A stretch of DNA of 14,757 nt from an uncultured Flavobacteriia bacterium (lineage in GTDB: Bacteria > Bacteroidota > Bacteroidia > Flavobacteriales > Flavobacteriaceae): positions 1 through 14,757 of the forward strand of contig CAMLRV010000032.1 in the NCBI GenBank assembly GCA_946482495.1, in the 5' to 3' direction. Of the stretch, positions 1-6,176 are shown in pieces; position 1 is the first letter of the stretch, and the number at the start of each line of letters is the position of its first letter. The translations under genes were made by a program, and so were the position numbers. The notes below the pieces were generated by a model, which did not search any database, was not told where the DNA came from, and worked only from the letters and a program-made list of their open reading frames with translations.

Positions 1-372
1 TCTATGAAAGACATTATTGATATGTCTCGTCACCGTGGTTATTTCGTAGACCAATCGCAATCGTTAAACTTATTCATGCAAAATGCAAACTACGCGAAAT
101 TAACATCAATGCATTTCTACGCTTGGCAATCAGGTTTAAAAACAGGAATGTACTATTTACGTACGAAAGCTGCTGTTGATGCAATTAAGTTTACATTAAA
201 CAACGATAAAAAAACAGAACCAATTACGCAAACGGCCCCAAAAGAGCAGTTAGAAGTGGTGCAAGCTGTAGAACCAGTTTCTACAAATGCGATGACTGCT
301 GAAGAATACCGTGCAATGATTGAATTAGCTAAAAACGCTGGTCCAGAAGACTGCGAAATGTGTGGTTCTTAA
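1..372 (+). CDS. nrdA: Class I ribonucleoside-diphosphate reductase, large (alpha) subunit, C-terminal part
   Basis: This is the last 123 codons of a gene whose 5' end lies left of the window. The enzyme reduces ribonucleoside diphosphates to deoxy forms in the cytoplasm, working with a small radical-bearing subunit that is not in view. The stretch [11 protein letters not shown] is the conserved motif near the end of the barrel domain. It is followed by a low-complexity linker (rich in T, Q, V and E) and the C-terminal tail DCEMCGS. The two cysteines of that tail (codons 352-354 and 361-363) are the redox shuttle pair that thioredoxin or glutaredoxin re-reduces in this family. The reading frame is open from base 1, so the first ATG at base 4 is internal and not a start. 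A strong terminator follows 32 bases after the stop. Confidence is high for family and subunit; the subclass cannot be judged from this fragment. Confidence 0.93.
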   Translation, partial: SMKDIIDMSRHRGYFVDQSQSLNLFMQNANYAKLTSMHFYAWQSGLKTGMYYLRTKAAVDAIKFTLNNDKKTEPITQTAPKEQLEVVQAVEPVSTNAMTAEEYRAMIELAKNAGPEDCEMCGS

Positions 373-403
373 TTAGAAAATTAATTGATTGATTATTCAT
401 AAT

Positions 404-434
404 AACAGCCATTTTTAAAGTGGCTGTTTTTTTT
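404..434 (+). terminator. Intrinsic terminator of nrdA
   Basis: AACAGCCA (404-411) pairs perfectly with TGGCTGTT (421-428) around a 9-base loop, followed by an uninterrupted T run to 434. This is a classical rho-independent terminator and ends the reductase transcript. Confidence 0.9.
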
Positions 435-435
435 A

Positions 436-443
436 TACCTTTA
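436..443 (+). promoter_or_regulatory. Possible -7 box for the 73-residue gene
   Basis: TACCTTTA fits the Bacteroidota -7 element TAnnTTTG except for the last base. It begins directly after the T run of the nrdA terminator and lies 46 bases before the next start codon. No clear TTTG is seen 19 bases upstream, so the call is tentative. Confidence 0.35.
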
Positions 444-446
444 CAC

Positions 447-463
447 TCGAGACCGAAGGTCGA
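447..463 (+). other. Small inverted repeat in the leader of the 73-residue gene
   Basis: GACC (451-454) and GGTC (458-461) flank a GAA triloop, and the whole is bracketed by TCGA at 447-450 and 460-463. It sits in the presumed 5' leader with no T run after it, so it is not a terminator. Role unknown; it could be a small RNA hairpin or a protein site. Confidence 0.35.
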
Positions 464-489
464 ACTGTATGTAATAAAAAAATAAAATT

Positions 490-711
490 ATGGCAAAAGA
501 AAAAGGAGTTTATACAGGAATTATTGAGCAAGATGCAGATGGAAATTTTTTCTGTGGTCCGTATTTGTTAGATTATAAATTAGTCGTTTCAAAGTTTAAA
601 CTTGGCGATGAAGTAAATATCAAAACAATTATTGAAAACCCAAGCGATAAAAGTTATGATAAGTATCCAAAGAAATCCAATTTGTTTTTCTTGTCTAACT
701 TAAAAGAGTAA
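490..711 (+). CDS. Small protein of unknown function, 73 residues
   Basis: I do not recognise the family. The product is soluble and charged, with no signal peptide, membrane segment or lipobox. It contains one cysteine (in NFFCGPYLL, residues 19-27) and alternating hydrophobic residues that suggest a small beta-rich fold: GVYTGIIEQDADGN, then a lysine-rich strand pair (KLVVSKFKLGDEVNIKT) and a C-terminal NLFFL. A small OB-like or SH3-like barrel would fit this pattern, but that is a guess. The start ATG at 490 is preceded by an A-rich leader without a Shine-Dalgarno sequence, as is usual in this phylum. The gene stands alone between two strong terminators, so it is its own transcription unit. 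The unit-like isolation and normal codon use make it a likely real gene. Confidence 0.75.
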   Translation: MAKEKGVYTGIIEQDADGNFFCGPYLLDYKLVVSKFKLGDEVNIKTIIENPSDKSYDKYPKKSNLFFLSNLKE

Positions 712-714
712 TTA

Positions 715-741
715 AAAGCCTTCATTTCGAAGGCTTTTTTT
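715..741 (+). terminator. Intrinsic terminator of the 73-residue gene
   Basis: AAAGCCTTC (715-723) pairs perfectly with GAAGGCTTT (729-737) around an ATTTC loop and runs into T's through 741. It starts three bases after the stop codon. Confidence 0.9.
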
Positions 742-754
742 GTGGCAAAATTTC

Positions 755-762
755 TATCTTCG
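755..762 (+). promoter_or_regulatory. Possible -7 box for the GNAT gene
   Basis: TATCTTCG resembles TAnnTTTG with one C in place of T, and lies 19 bases before the ATG at 782. The same octamer recurs before dgt at 1231-1238. A -33 TTTG at the usual spacing is not evident. Confidence 0.45.
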
Positions 763-781
763 TAATGTAAAAAATATTTCT

Positions 782-1225
782 ATGGAACTTATCAGAACCA
801 ATTCAGACAATCCAGATTTCAAAAAACTATCCGCTCTTTTTGATGAATATTTAGTAGATATTGATGGTGATGAAAGAGATTTTTTTGCCTTTTATAATAA
901 TGTGCAATTGGATCATGTTTTAGTAGTTTATGAAAATGAAGAAGCTGTGGGTTGTGGTGCTTTTAAAAAGTATGACGAAAATACTGCCGAAATCAAAAGA
1001 ATGTTTGTGCATCCTAACCATAGAAATAAAGGATTGGCAAGAACAATTTTGCAAGAATTAGAAACTTGGGCAAACGATTTTGGATTTACTTCTTACATTT
1101 TAGAGACATCACCCAAATTGACAAGCGCTATTTCTTTATATGAAAAAACAAGTTATAAATTGATTCCGAATTATGGGCAATACATAGGTGTGGAAAATAG
1201 TATTTGCATGAAAAAAGTTAAATAA
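782..1225 (+). CDS. GNAT family N-acetyltransferase
   Basis: A single-domain acetyltransferase of 147 residues, a typical length for stand-alone GNAT proteins. These enzymes move an acetyl group from acetyl-CoA to an amine in the cytoplasm. The acetyl-CoA pyrophosphate loop is R81-N-K-G-L-A86 (family motif R/QxxGxG/A, here with Ala last), preceded by the strand AEIKRMFVHP and followed by the helix of motif A. The later LYEKTSYK stretch matches motif B, where such proteins usually read YxkxGF. The substrate cannot be told. I chose the ATG at 782: a TTG at 740 is in frame, but it lies inside the upstream terminator and would add residues that do not look like a GNAT N-terminus. The gene is followed 41 bases later by dgt with its own promoter-like box, so co-transcription is possible but not required. 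Confidence 0.85.
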   Translation: MELIRTNSDNPDFKKLSALFDEYLVDIDGDERDFFAFYNNVQLDHVLVVYENEEAVGCGAFKKYDENTAEIKRMFVHPNHRNKGLARTILQELETWANDFGFTSYILETSPKLTSAISLYEKTSYKLIPNYGQYIGVENSICMKKVK

Positions 1226-1230
1226 ATCAT

Positions 1231-1238
1231 TATCTTCG
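1231..1238 (+). promoter_or_regulatory. Possible -7 box for dgt
   Basis: TATCTTCG, identical to the box before the GNAT gene, lies just after the GNAT stop and 28 bases before the dgt start. A TTTG at 1203-1206 is 24 bases upstream, longer than the usual 19 or so. Tentative. Confidence 0.42.
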
Positions 1239-1240
1239 TG

Positions 1241-1261
1241 CTTCAAACTTCAAACTTCAAG
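1241..1261 (+). repeat. Three tandem 7-base repeats in the dgt leader
   Basis: CTTCAAA, CTTCAAA and CTTCAAG follow each other without gaps between the likely -7 box and the dgt start codon. The array would lie wholly in the 5' leader, so slippage would change leader length and not the reading frame. Confidence 0.8.
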
Positions 1262-1266
1262 CTTTT

Positions 1267-2613
1267 ATGATGCAATGGGAACAACTTTTGTCTTTAAAAA
1301 GACAAGGCGACACAAGCAAAAGATTACGAAAAGAACAAGACGATACACGTTTAGGTTTTGAAGTGGATTATGATAGAATTATTTTCTCGTCAGAATTTCG
1401 TTTACTTCAAGATAAAACACAAGTGATTCCACTTTCAAAAACTGATTTTGTGCATACCCGCTTAACACACAGTTTAGAAGTTTCTGTTGTAGGACGTTCT
1501 ATTGGAAGATTGGTTGGAAAAAAAGTGCTGGAAAAATATCCACATTTGCAAGAAATTCATGGGTATCAATTGAATGATTTCGGAGCTATTGTAGCGGCAG
1601 CTTGTTTGTCGCACGATATTGGAAATCCACCTTTTGGTCATTCGGGGGAAAAAGCAATTGGAGAGTATTTTTCTGCAGGAAAAGGTAAGAAGTACATAGC
1701 TGATGTTTCAGAAAAAGAATGGCAAGATATTGTAGATTTTGAAGGGAATGCGAATGGATTTTCTATTTTAACATCAAGTAGAGAAGGTGTGGAAGGTGCC
1801 TTGCGATTATCTTATGCCACTTTAGGAACATTCATGAAATATCCAAAAGAAAGTTTACCAAAAAAGCCAACATCAGATATTTGCGATAAGAAATATGGTT
1901 TCTTTCAACAAGATAAAAAATTCTTTCAAGAAGTTGCTTCCGAATTAGGAATGATTTCTAATAAAACGAATCCAGATGTGGGGTATTTTCGTCATCCATT
2001 AGCTTTTTTAGTAGAAGCTGCTGATGATATTTGTTATACAATTATCGATTTCGAAGACGGAATTAAACTCGGATTAATCAATGAAGATTTTGCCTTAGAA
2101 TATTTAATCAAATTAGTACAAAAATCTATTGATTCTAAAAAGTATAATGAATTAAAAACCAAAGAAGATCGTATCAGTTATTTGCGTGCTTTGGCCATTG
2201 GAAGTTTAATTAATGATGCGGTTTCTATTTTTATGGAAAATGAATCGGAAATTTTAAAAGGACAATTTTCGGTTTCTTTAATGGATAAAAGTCAATATAA
2301 AGCACAAATTTCAGATATCATAAATATTAGTATCAAAAATATTTACCAATCGAAAGAAGTAATTGAAAAAGAAATTATCGGTTACAAAGTGATTCATTCC
2401 TTGTTAGACGTTTTTATTACGGCATATATAAATAATTCAAATAATATGGCAACAAATCAAGATAAATTAATCATGAATATTTTGCCAGAAAAGTATAAAA
2501 CGAATAAAGAAACGATGTATGATAAATTATTAAACATTTGTCAATTTATTTCCTTATTAACTGATGGTAAGGCAATTGAAATATATAAAATCATCAACGC
2601 TTCCAAAATATAA
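1267..2613 (+). CDS. dgt: Deoxyguanosinetriphosphate triphosphohydrolase (dGTPase)
   Basis: An HD-superfamily hydrolase of 448 residues that cuts dGTP to deoxyguanosine and triphosphate and so tunes dNTP pools. The family N-terminus is clear (FSSEFRLLQDKTQV, residues 40-53), followed by HTRLTHSLEV (residues 63-72), whose H68 is the first metal ligand. The HD pair is H116-D117 in LSHDIGNPPFGHSGE, and the later aspartate is in EAADDICY (D253-D254). NANGFSILT between them is also typical. All metal-binding residues are present, so the enzyme should be active. Two ATGs stand side by side at 1267 and 1270 and either could start; the difference is one residue. The gene follows a GNAT gene and precedes a secreted-protein gene with a separate promoter. 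No obvious terminator follows the stop. Class I reductase lies upstream, which fits nucleotide metabolism, but intervening terminators argue against an operon. Confidence 0.93.
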   Translation: MMQWEQLLSLKRQGDTSKRLRKEQDDTRLGFEVDYDRIIFSSEFRLLQDKTQVIPLSKTDFVHTRLTHSLEVSVVGRSIGRLVGKKVLEKYPHLQEIHGYQLNDFGAIVAAACLSHDIGNPPFGHSGEKAIGEYFSAGKGKKYIADVSEKEWQDIVDFEGNANGFSILTSSREGVEGALRLSYATLGTFMKYPKESLPKKPTSDICDKKYGFFQQDKKFFQEVASELGMISNKTNPDVGYFRHPLAFLVEAADDICYTIIDFEDGIKLGLINEDFALEYLIKLVQKSIDSKKYNELKTKEDRISYLRALAIGSLINDAVSIFMENESEILKGQFSVSLMDKSQYKAQISDIINISIKNIYQSKEVIEKEIIGYKVIHSLLDVFITAYINNSNNMATNQDKLIMNILPEKYKTNKETMYDKLLNICQFISLLTDGKAIEIYKIINASKI

Positions 2614-2649
2614 AAAACATATTACATTTAAAAAGTTAAATTGTGATGA

Positions 2650-2695
2650 AAAAGTTTGGTTTTAATTTGTAAAGTGCTAATTTTGAACTTTTAAC
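2650..2695 (+). promoter_or_regulatory. Promoter of the propeller protein gene, extended block shared with the M36 peptidase
   Basis: TTTG at 2655-2658, a 19-base spacer and TAATTTTG at 2678-2685 match the Bacteroidota consensus exactly. The block aligns without gaps to 6107-6152 with 39 of 46 bases identical by hand count. Conservation covers the spacer and the bases after the -7 box, beyond what the sigma factor needs, which suggests a common regulator or recent duplication. Confidence 0.85.
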
Positions 2696-2722
2696 GAATA
2701 TACAACCTAATAATAACAACAA

Positions 2723-5700
2723 ATGAAAAAATTTACTTTACAAGTTTTTCTTACATTATTGATTTCATTTACAGTTTGTGCACAAAACAACCCTACAAGT
2801 GTAAATACTAATGAAGGTAAAGCTAAGTTAAGTTCTAGGCAATTAAAAAAGAAAGCCAAAGAGCAAAGAAAACAACATGCTTATCATTTAGCAAATAATC
2901 CAATTAATAAGAATTTCTTATTAACTAGAAGCAAAAGAAAAGCAGAAGGACTACCTCCAAACCAATATTATGAACAAAATTGGTTAATGACAATGAATCC
3001 TGCAATGGGTAGGCCTACAACAGAAAACTTGGCTGAAATTAGAACTAAATTAGCTAAGGAAAGAGAAGATATGTTAGCGTTAGGAAGAACTCCAGGTGAT
3101 GCTAGTGATAATATGTGGATTGAAAGAGGGCCAAACAATGTTGGAGGAAGAACAAAAGCGATAATTTTTGATCCAACGGATGCTACTTTTAACACAGTTA
3201 TTGCTGGTGGTGTAAGTGGAGGTCTTTGGAAAAATACTAATATTAGTAGTGCGGCTTCTACTTGGACGAGAATGGCTTCTTTACCAGAAAATTTAAATGT
3301 ACAAGTAATTTCAATTGATCCAAATAATACTAGTACTTGGTATGTTGGAACAGGAGAATCTTATGTTGCTGGAGATGTACAAGGTAGTGGAGTTTGGAAA
3401 ACAACAGATGCTGGATTAACTTGGACAAGAGTTTTCGGTGGAGGAACAACTATTACTACACAAAGTTGTATTAAAAATTTAGAAATTATTGCTCCATCTG
3501 GCGCGTCTGTGCTTGGAAGCTATTGTACAACTATCGCTAATTTTGGAAACGGAATTACTTCAACTTTTTCAGCACCAATACAATTAATTAATGATGGAAC
3601 TGCTCCAACAGATGATGGATGTGAAGCTTCAGTTGCGGGTTCTTTAGCAGGTAAAATTGCATTGATTAGAAGAGGAACGTGTTCGTTTGAAGCTAAAGTA
3701 ATGGCGGCAGAAAATGCGGGTGCAATTGGTGTAATTATTATGAACAATGTGGCAAATGTGCCTCTTGTAACTATGGCTGATTCAGGTTTAGGTGCTACAA
3801 TTCCTGCAATCTTTATTTCTAAAGAAAATGGAGATTTGTTAGTGGCTAACTTGTCTAATTTAACAGGTACTTTTAAACCAACTCCAACAGGTGATTTCAA
3901 TGGATATAATGTTCAGAATGTTCAACATATAAATGATATTATTGTAAAAAATAATGGAGGAACATCTGATATCTACGTAGCACATGGTGATGGATATTAC
4001 TCAAATTCAAGAAATAATACTTTGTTTAGCGCTACTACTTTTGGTTTATATAAATCTTCAAACGGTGGTTCATCTTGGAATAAATTAACTTTACCTTTAT
4101 CAATTCAAGGTAATGAAACATGTCCTTTCGATTTAGAATTAGGGGCAGATGGTACAATTTGGGTTTCTTCAATTGATAGTTGGACATTCAGAAATGGTGG
4201 AGGAAGAGTTTTTTCATCAACTAATAACGGAGCTACATTTAATTTAAAACATACTGTGACTGGTAATGCTGGTGGACAAAGAGTTGAAATTGAGCCATCA
4301 GTTACAAATGCCAATAAAATTTATATTTTATCTGAGTTAGGACAATTAGATTCAGCAAATCCAACTACTGAAGTAAAATTAGAAGTTTCTAATGATGCTT
4401 TAGCAACTGCTCCTTCTGTAGTAACTTTACCAGTTGGTAATGAAGGTAGAGAGTTAACTTATGGATTTACTGGAGCGCAAGCTTTTTATGATTTAATGAT
4501 TGAATCAGATCCAACTAACGATCAAATTTTATACGTAGGTGGTATTGATTTATATCGTACTGCTAACGGAGGTACTTCTTGGACAACAATTTCAAATTGG
4601 ACAATTAATGTACATTCAGATCAACATGGTATGACTTTTAAACCAGATAATTCAAATATAGCTTTATTTGGAAATGATGGTGGAGTGTATTATGCGGGTA
4701 GTTTGTCTACAGCTTCTGAATCTTCTATATCAGCTATAACTTCTAGAAATAAAGGGTTTAACGTTACTCAATTTGTAGGTCTTGGAGTTATGCCTAATGG
4801 GGTTGTTGGTGTAACTAACGACTTTATTGTTGCTGGTGCTCAAGATAATGGTTCTCAATATTTCGCTTCTGGTGCTTCGGCAACTGCAGGAGCTACAACA
4901 GCAGCCACTTTCTCAACTTATGAAGTTCAAGGTGGTGACGGTGGAATACCTTTATTTGCTCAAGATTCTGATAAATATTATGTTACTAATTATGTATATA
5001 ATGATAATATGGTTTTCAGAAATGTTGGCGCAAGTACAACAAGACAATTAAGTGACGGTACGTCAAGTATGGGATTATTTTACCCAGCTATGGCTTTAGA
5101 TAGTAATAGAGATATGGTTTATTCAGATTTTACAACTGGAACAACTTATCAAATTAGAAGATATGGTAGTATCAAAACAGGTACGGTTACTAGAACTAAC
5201 TTAACTAATGCTTTACTTACATCATATCCTACTGCTTTACATGTTTCTAAATATACAACTGCAAGTACAACATTATATGTGGGTACAATGAATGGAAAAT
5301 TATTAAAAGTGGCAACTGCAAATACTACTCCAGTTTGGTCTGATATTACAGGTCCATTATTTGTTGGAAGTATTTCTGATGTAGAATTAGGTGCAAGTGA
5401 ACAACAAATTTTTGTAACTATGTTTAATTATGGTGTTACTAGTATTTGGTATACAAGTAATGGTGGAACAACTTGGAATAGTATTGAAGGTAATTTACCA
5501 GATTTACCAGTGAACTGTATTCAATATAATCCTTTAAATTCTGCAGAATTGATGGTTGGAACTGATTTAGGTGTTTGGTTCGCTAATACTTTCGCTCCAG
5601 CAAGTACTTCTGCTCAGGCTTTAAACTGGAAACAATCATACAATGGAATGAGTAATGTTAGAGTAACTGATTTAGATTTACAAGCAAACGCTCCAACAGC

Positions 5701-6040
5701 TCCAACAGCATATAATGTTTATGCAGCTACTTATGGTAGAGGAGTGTTTTCAGGACCTTTAACTTCTACACTTTTAGCGAATGAAAGTTTTGAAAATTCA
5801 GAAAATGTTTCACTTTATCCAAATCCTTCAAATGGAATTGTAAATATTTCTATCAAAGATTTTTCTGGAGATTTAAAAGTTAAACTTTTCGATATTAACG
5901 GAAGACAAGTTTACAATGAAAATGTAAGTAACTTTAATAATTCTAATCCAATTAACTTTGGAAAATTAGCAAAAGGAGTTTATGTTTTAAAACTTCAAGG
6001 AGATAGTTTAAATCATTCTGAAAGAATTATTTTAGAATAG
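2723..6040 (+). CDS. T9SS-secreted BNR/sortilin-like beta-propeller protein with PA domain and type A sorting domain
   Basis: A 1105-residue exported protein. It has a Sec signal peptide (residues 1 to about 21, ending TVCAQ), then a lysine- and arginine-rich segment to about residue 130. From ERGPNNVGGRTKAI onward the sequence matches large sortilin/Vps10-type propellers, often labelled glycosyl hydrolase or BNR-repeat proteins. Asp-box-like turns stand at TTDAGLTW (227-234), SSNGGSSW (445-452), STNNGATF (499-506), TANGGTSW (613-620) and TSNGGTTW (911-918). A protease-associated (PA) domain, core IRRGTCSF (315-322), is inserted after the first Asp box, at about residues 250-385. The end is a type A sorting domain beginning SLYPNPSNG (residue 1030), which sends the protein through the outer membrane by T9SS. 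No catalytic motif is visible; binding or degradation of extracellular polymer is only an inference. It is a single-gene unit with its own promoter and terminator. Confidence 0.88.
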   Translation: MKKFTLQVFLTLLISFTVCAQNNPTSVNTNEGKAKLSSRQLKKKAKEQRKQHAYHLANNPINKNFLLTRSKRKAEGLPPNQYYEQNWLMTMNPAMGRPTTENLAEIRTKLAKEREDMLALGRTPGDASDNMWIERGPNNVGGRTKAIIFDPTDATFNTVIAGGVSGGLWKNTNISSAASTWTRMASLPENLNVQVISIDPNNTSTWYVGTGESYVAGDVQGSGVWKTTDAGLTWTRVFGGGTTITTQSCIKNLEIIAPSGASVLGSYCTTIANFGNGITSTFSAPIQLINDGTAPTDDGCEASVAGSLAGKIALIRRGTCSFEAKVMAAENAGAIGVIIMNNVANVPLVTMADSGLGATIPAIFISKENGDLLVANLSNLTGTFKPTPTGDFNGYNVQNVQHINDIIVKNNGGTSDIYVAHGDGYYSNSRNNTLFSATTFGLYKSSNGGSSWNKLTLPLSIQGNETCPFDLELGADGTIWVSSIDSWTFRNGGGRVFSSTNNGATFNLKHTVTGNAGGQRVEIEPSVTNANKIYILSELGQLDSANPTTEVKLEVSNDALATAPSVVTLPVGNEGRELTYGFTGAQAFYDLMIESDPTNDQILYVGGIDLYRTANGGTSWTTISNWTINVHSDQHGMTFKPDNSNIALFGNDGGVYYAGSLSTASESSISAITSRNKGFNVTQFVGLGVMPNGVVGVTNDFIVAGAQDNGSQYFASGASATAGATTAATFSTYEVQGGDGGIPLFAQDSDKYYVTNYVYNDNMVFRNVGASTTRQLSDGTSSMGLFYPAMALDSNRDMVYSDFTTGTTYQIRRYGSIKTGTVTRTNLTNALLTSYPTALHVSKYTTASTTLYVGTMNGKLLKVATANTTPVWSDITGPLFVGSISDVELGASEQQIFVTMFNYGVTSIWYTSNGGTTWNSIEGNLPDLPVNCIQYNPLNSAELMVGTDLGVWFANTFAPASTSAQALNWKQSYNGMSNVRVTDLDLQANAPTAPTAYNVYAATYGRGVFSGPLTSTLLANESFENSENVSLYPNPSNGIVNISIKDFSGDLKVKLFDINGRQVYNENVSNFNNSNPINFGKLAKGVYVLKLQGDSLNHSERIILE
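5891..6040 (+). repeat. 3' copy 1 of a diverged direct repeat encoding the T9SS tail
   Basis: These 150 bases align without gaps to 8730-8879 with 129 matches (86 %) by hand count, starting at DINGRQV and running to the stop codon. Upstream of this point nucleotide similarity drops quickly. Confidence 0.8.
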
Positions 6041-6060
6041 TCTTTTCAATACAACAAAAC

Positions 6061-6096
6061 AAAAAGCCATCTAAAGTTGATTTAGATGGCTTTTTT
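6061..6096 (+). terminator. Intrinsic terminator of the propeller protein gene
   Basis: A perfect 15-base stem (6061-6075 with 6081-6095) around a GTTGA loop, with GCCATCTAAA as its GC-bearing core and a T run at the end. Flanking A and T runs mean it could also work on the other strand. Confidence 0.9.
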
Positions 6097-6106
6097 ATTT
6101 TTCATA

Positions 6107-6152
6107 AAAAATTTGGTTTTTAGTTGTAAAATGCTAATTTTGAGTTTCTAAC
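6107..6152 (+). promoter_or_regulatory. Promoter of the M36 peptidase gene, extended block shared with the propeller gene
   Basis: TTTG at 6112-6115, a 19-base spacer and TAATTTTG at 6135-6142 match the Bacteroidota consensus. It is nearly identical to the block at 2650-2695, including the spacer. It starts only 11 bases after the preceding terminator. Confidence 0.87.
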
Positions 6153-6176
6153 AAAAACACTACTAATAACTTAATT

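Noticed and set aside
440..470. Possible tRNA-like fragment or attachment site because of GGTCGAAC
   Set aside because: No cloverleaf arms or acceptor stem can be formed around it, and there is no integrase gene nearby.
740..781. Upstream extension of the GNAT gene from a TTG at 740
   Set aside because: It lies in the U-tract of the preceding terminator and covers the likely -7 box; ATG 782 gives the normal family N-terminus.
2607..2625. Hairpin AATAT/ATATT after dgt as a terminator
   Set aside because: All A-T stem of five pairs with no T run; too weak to call.
2723..2800. Lipoprotein signal in the propeller protein (FTVCAQ)
   Set aside because: The residues before the cysteine do not fit a lipobox, and the protein has a T9SS sorting domain, so signal peptidase I cleavage is more likely.
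2968..4314. Minus-strand open frames within the propeller gene (2968-3195, 3520-3900, 4105-4314)
   Set aside because: They are antisense to a well-supported coding region, lack recognisable motifs and have no promoter-like sequences.
4827..5051. Plus-strand 74-codon frame inside the propeller gene
   Set aside because: Out-of-frame shadow rich in Leu, Gln, Ile and Met, with no initiation context.
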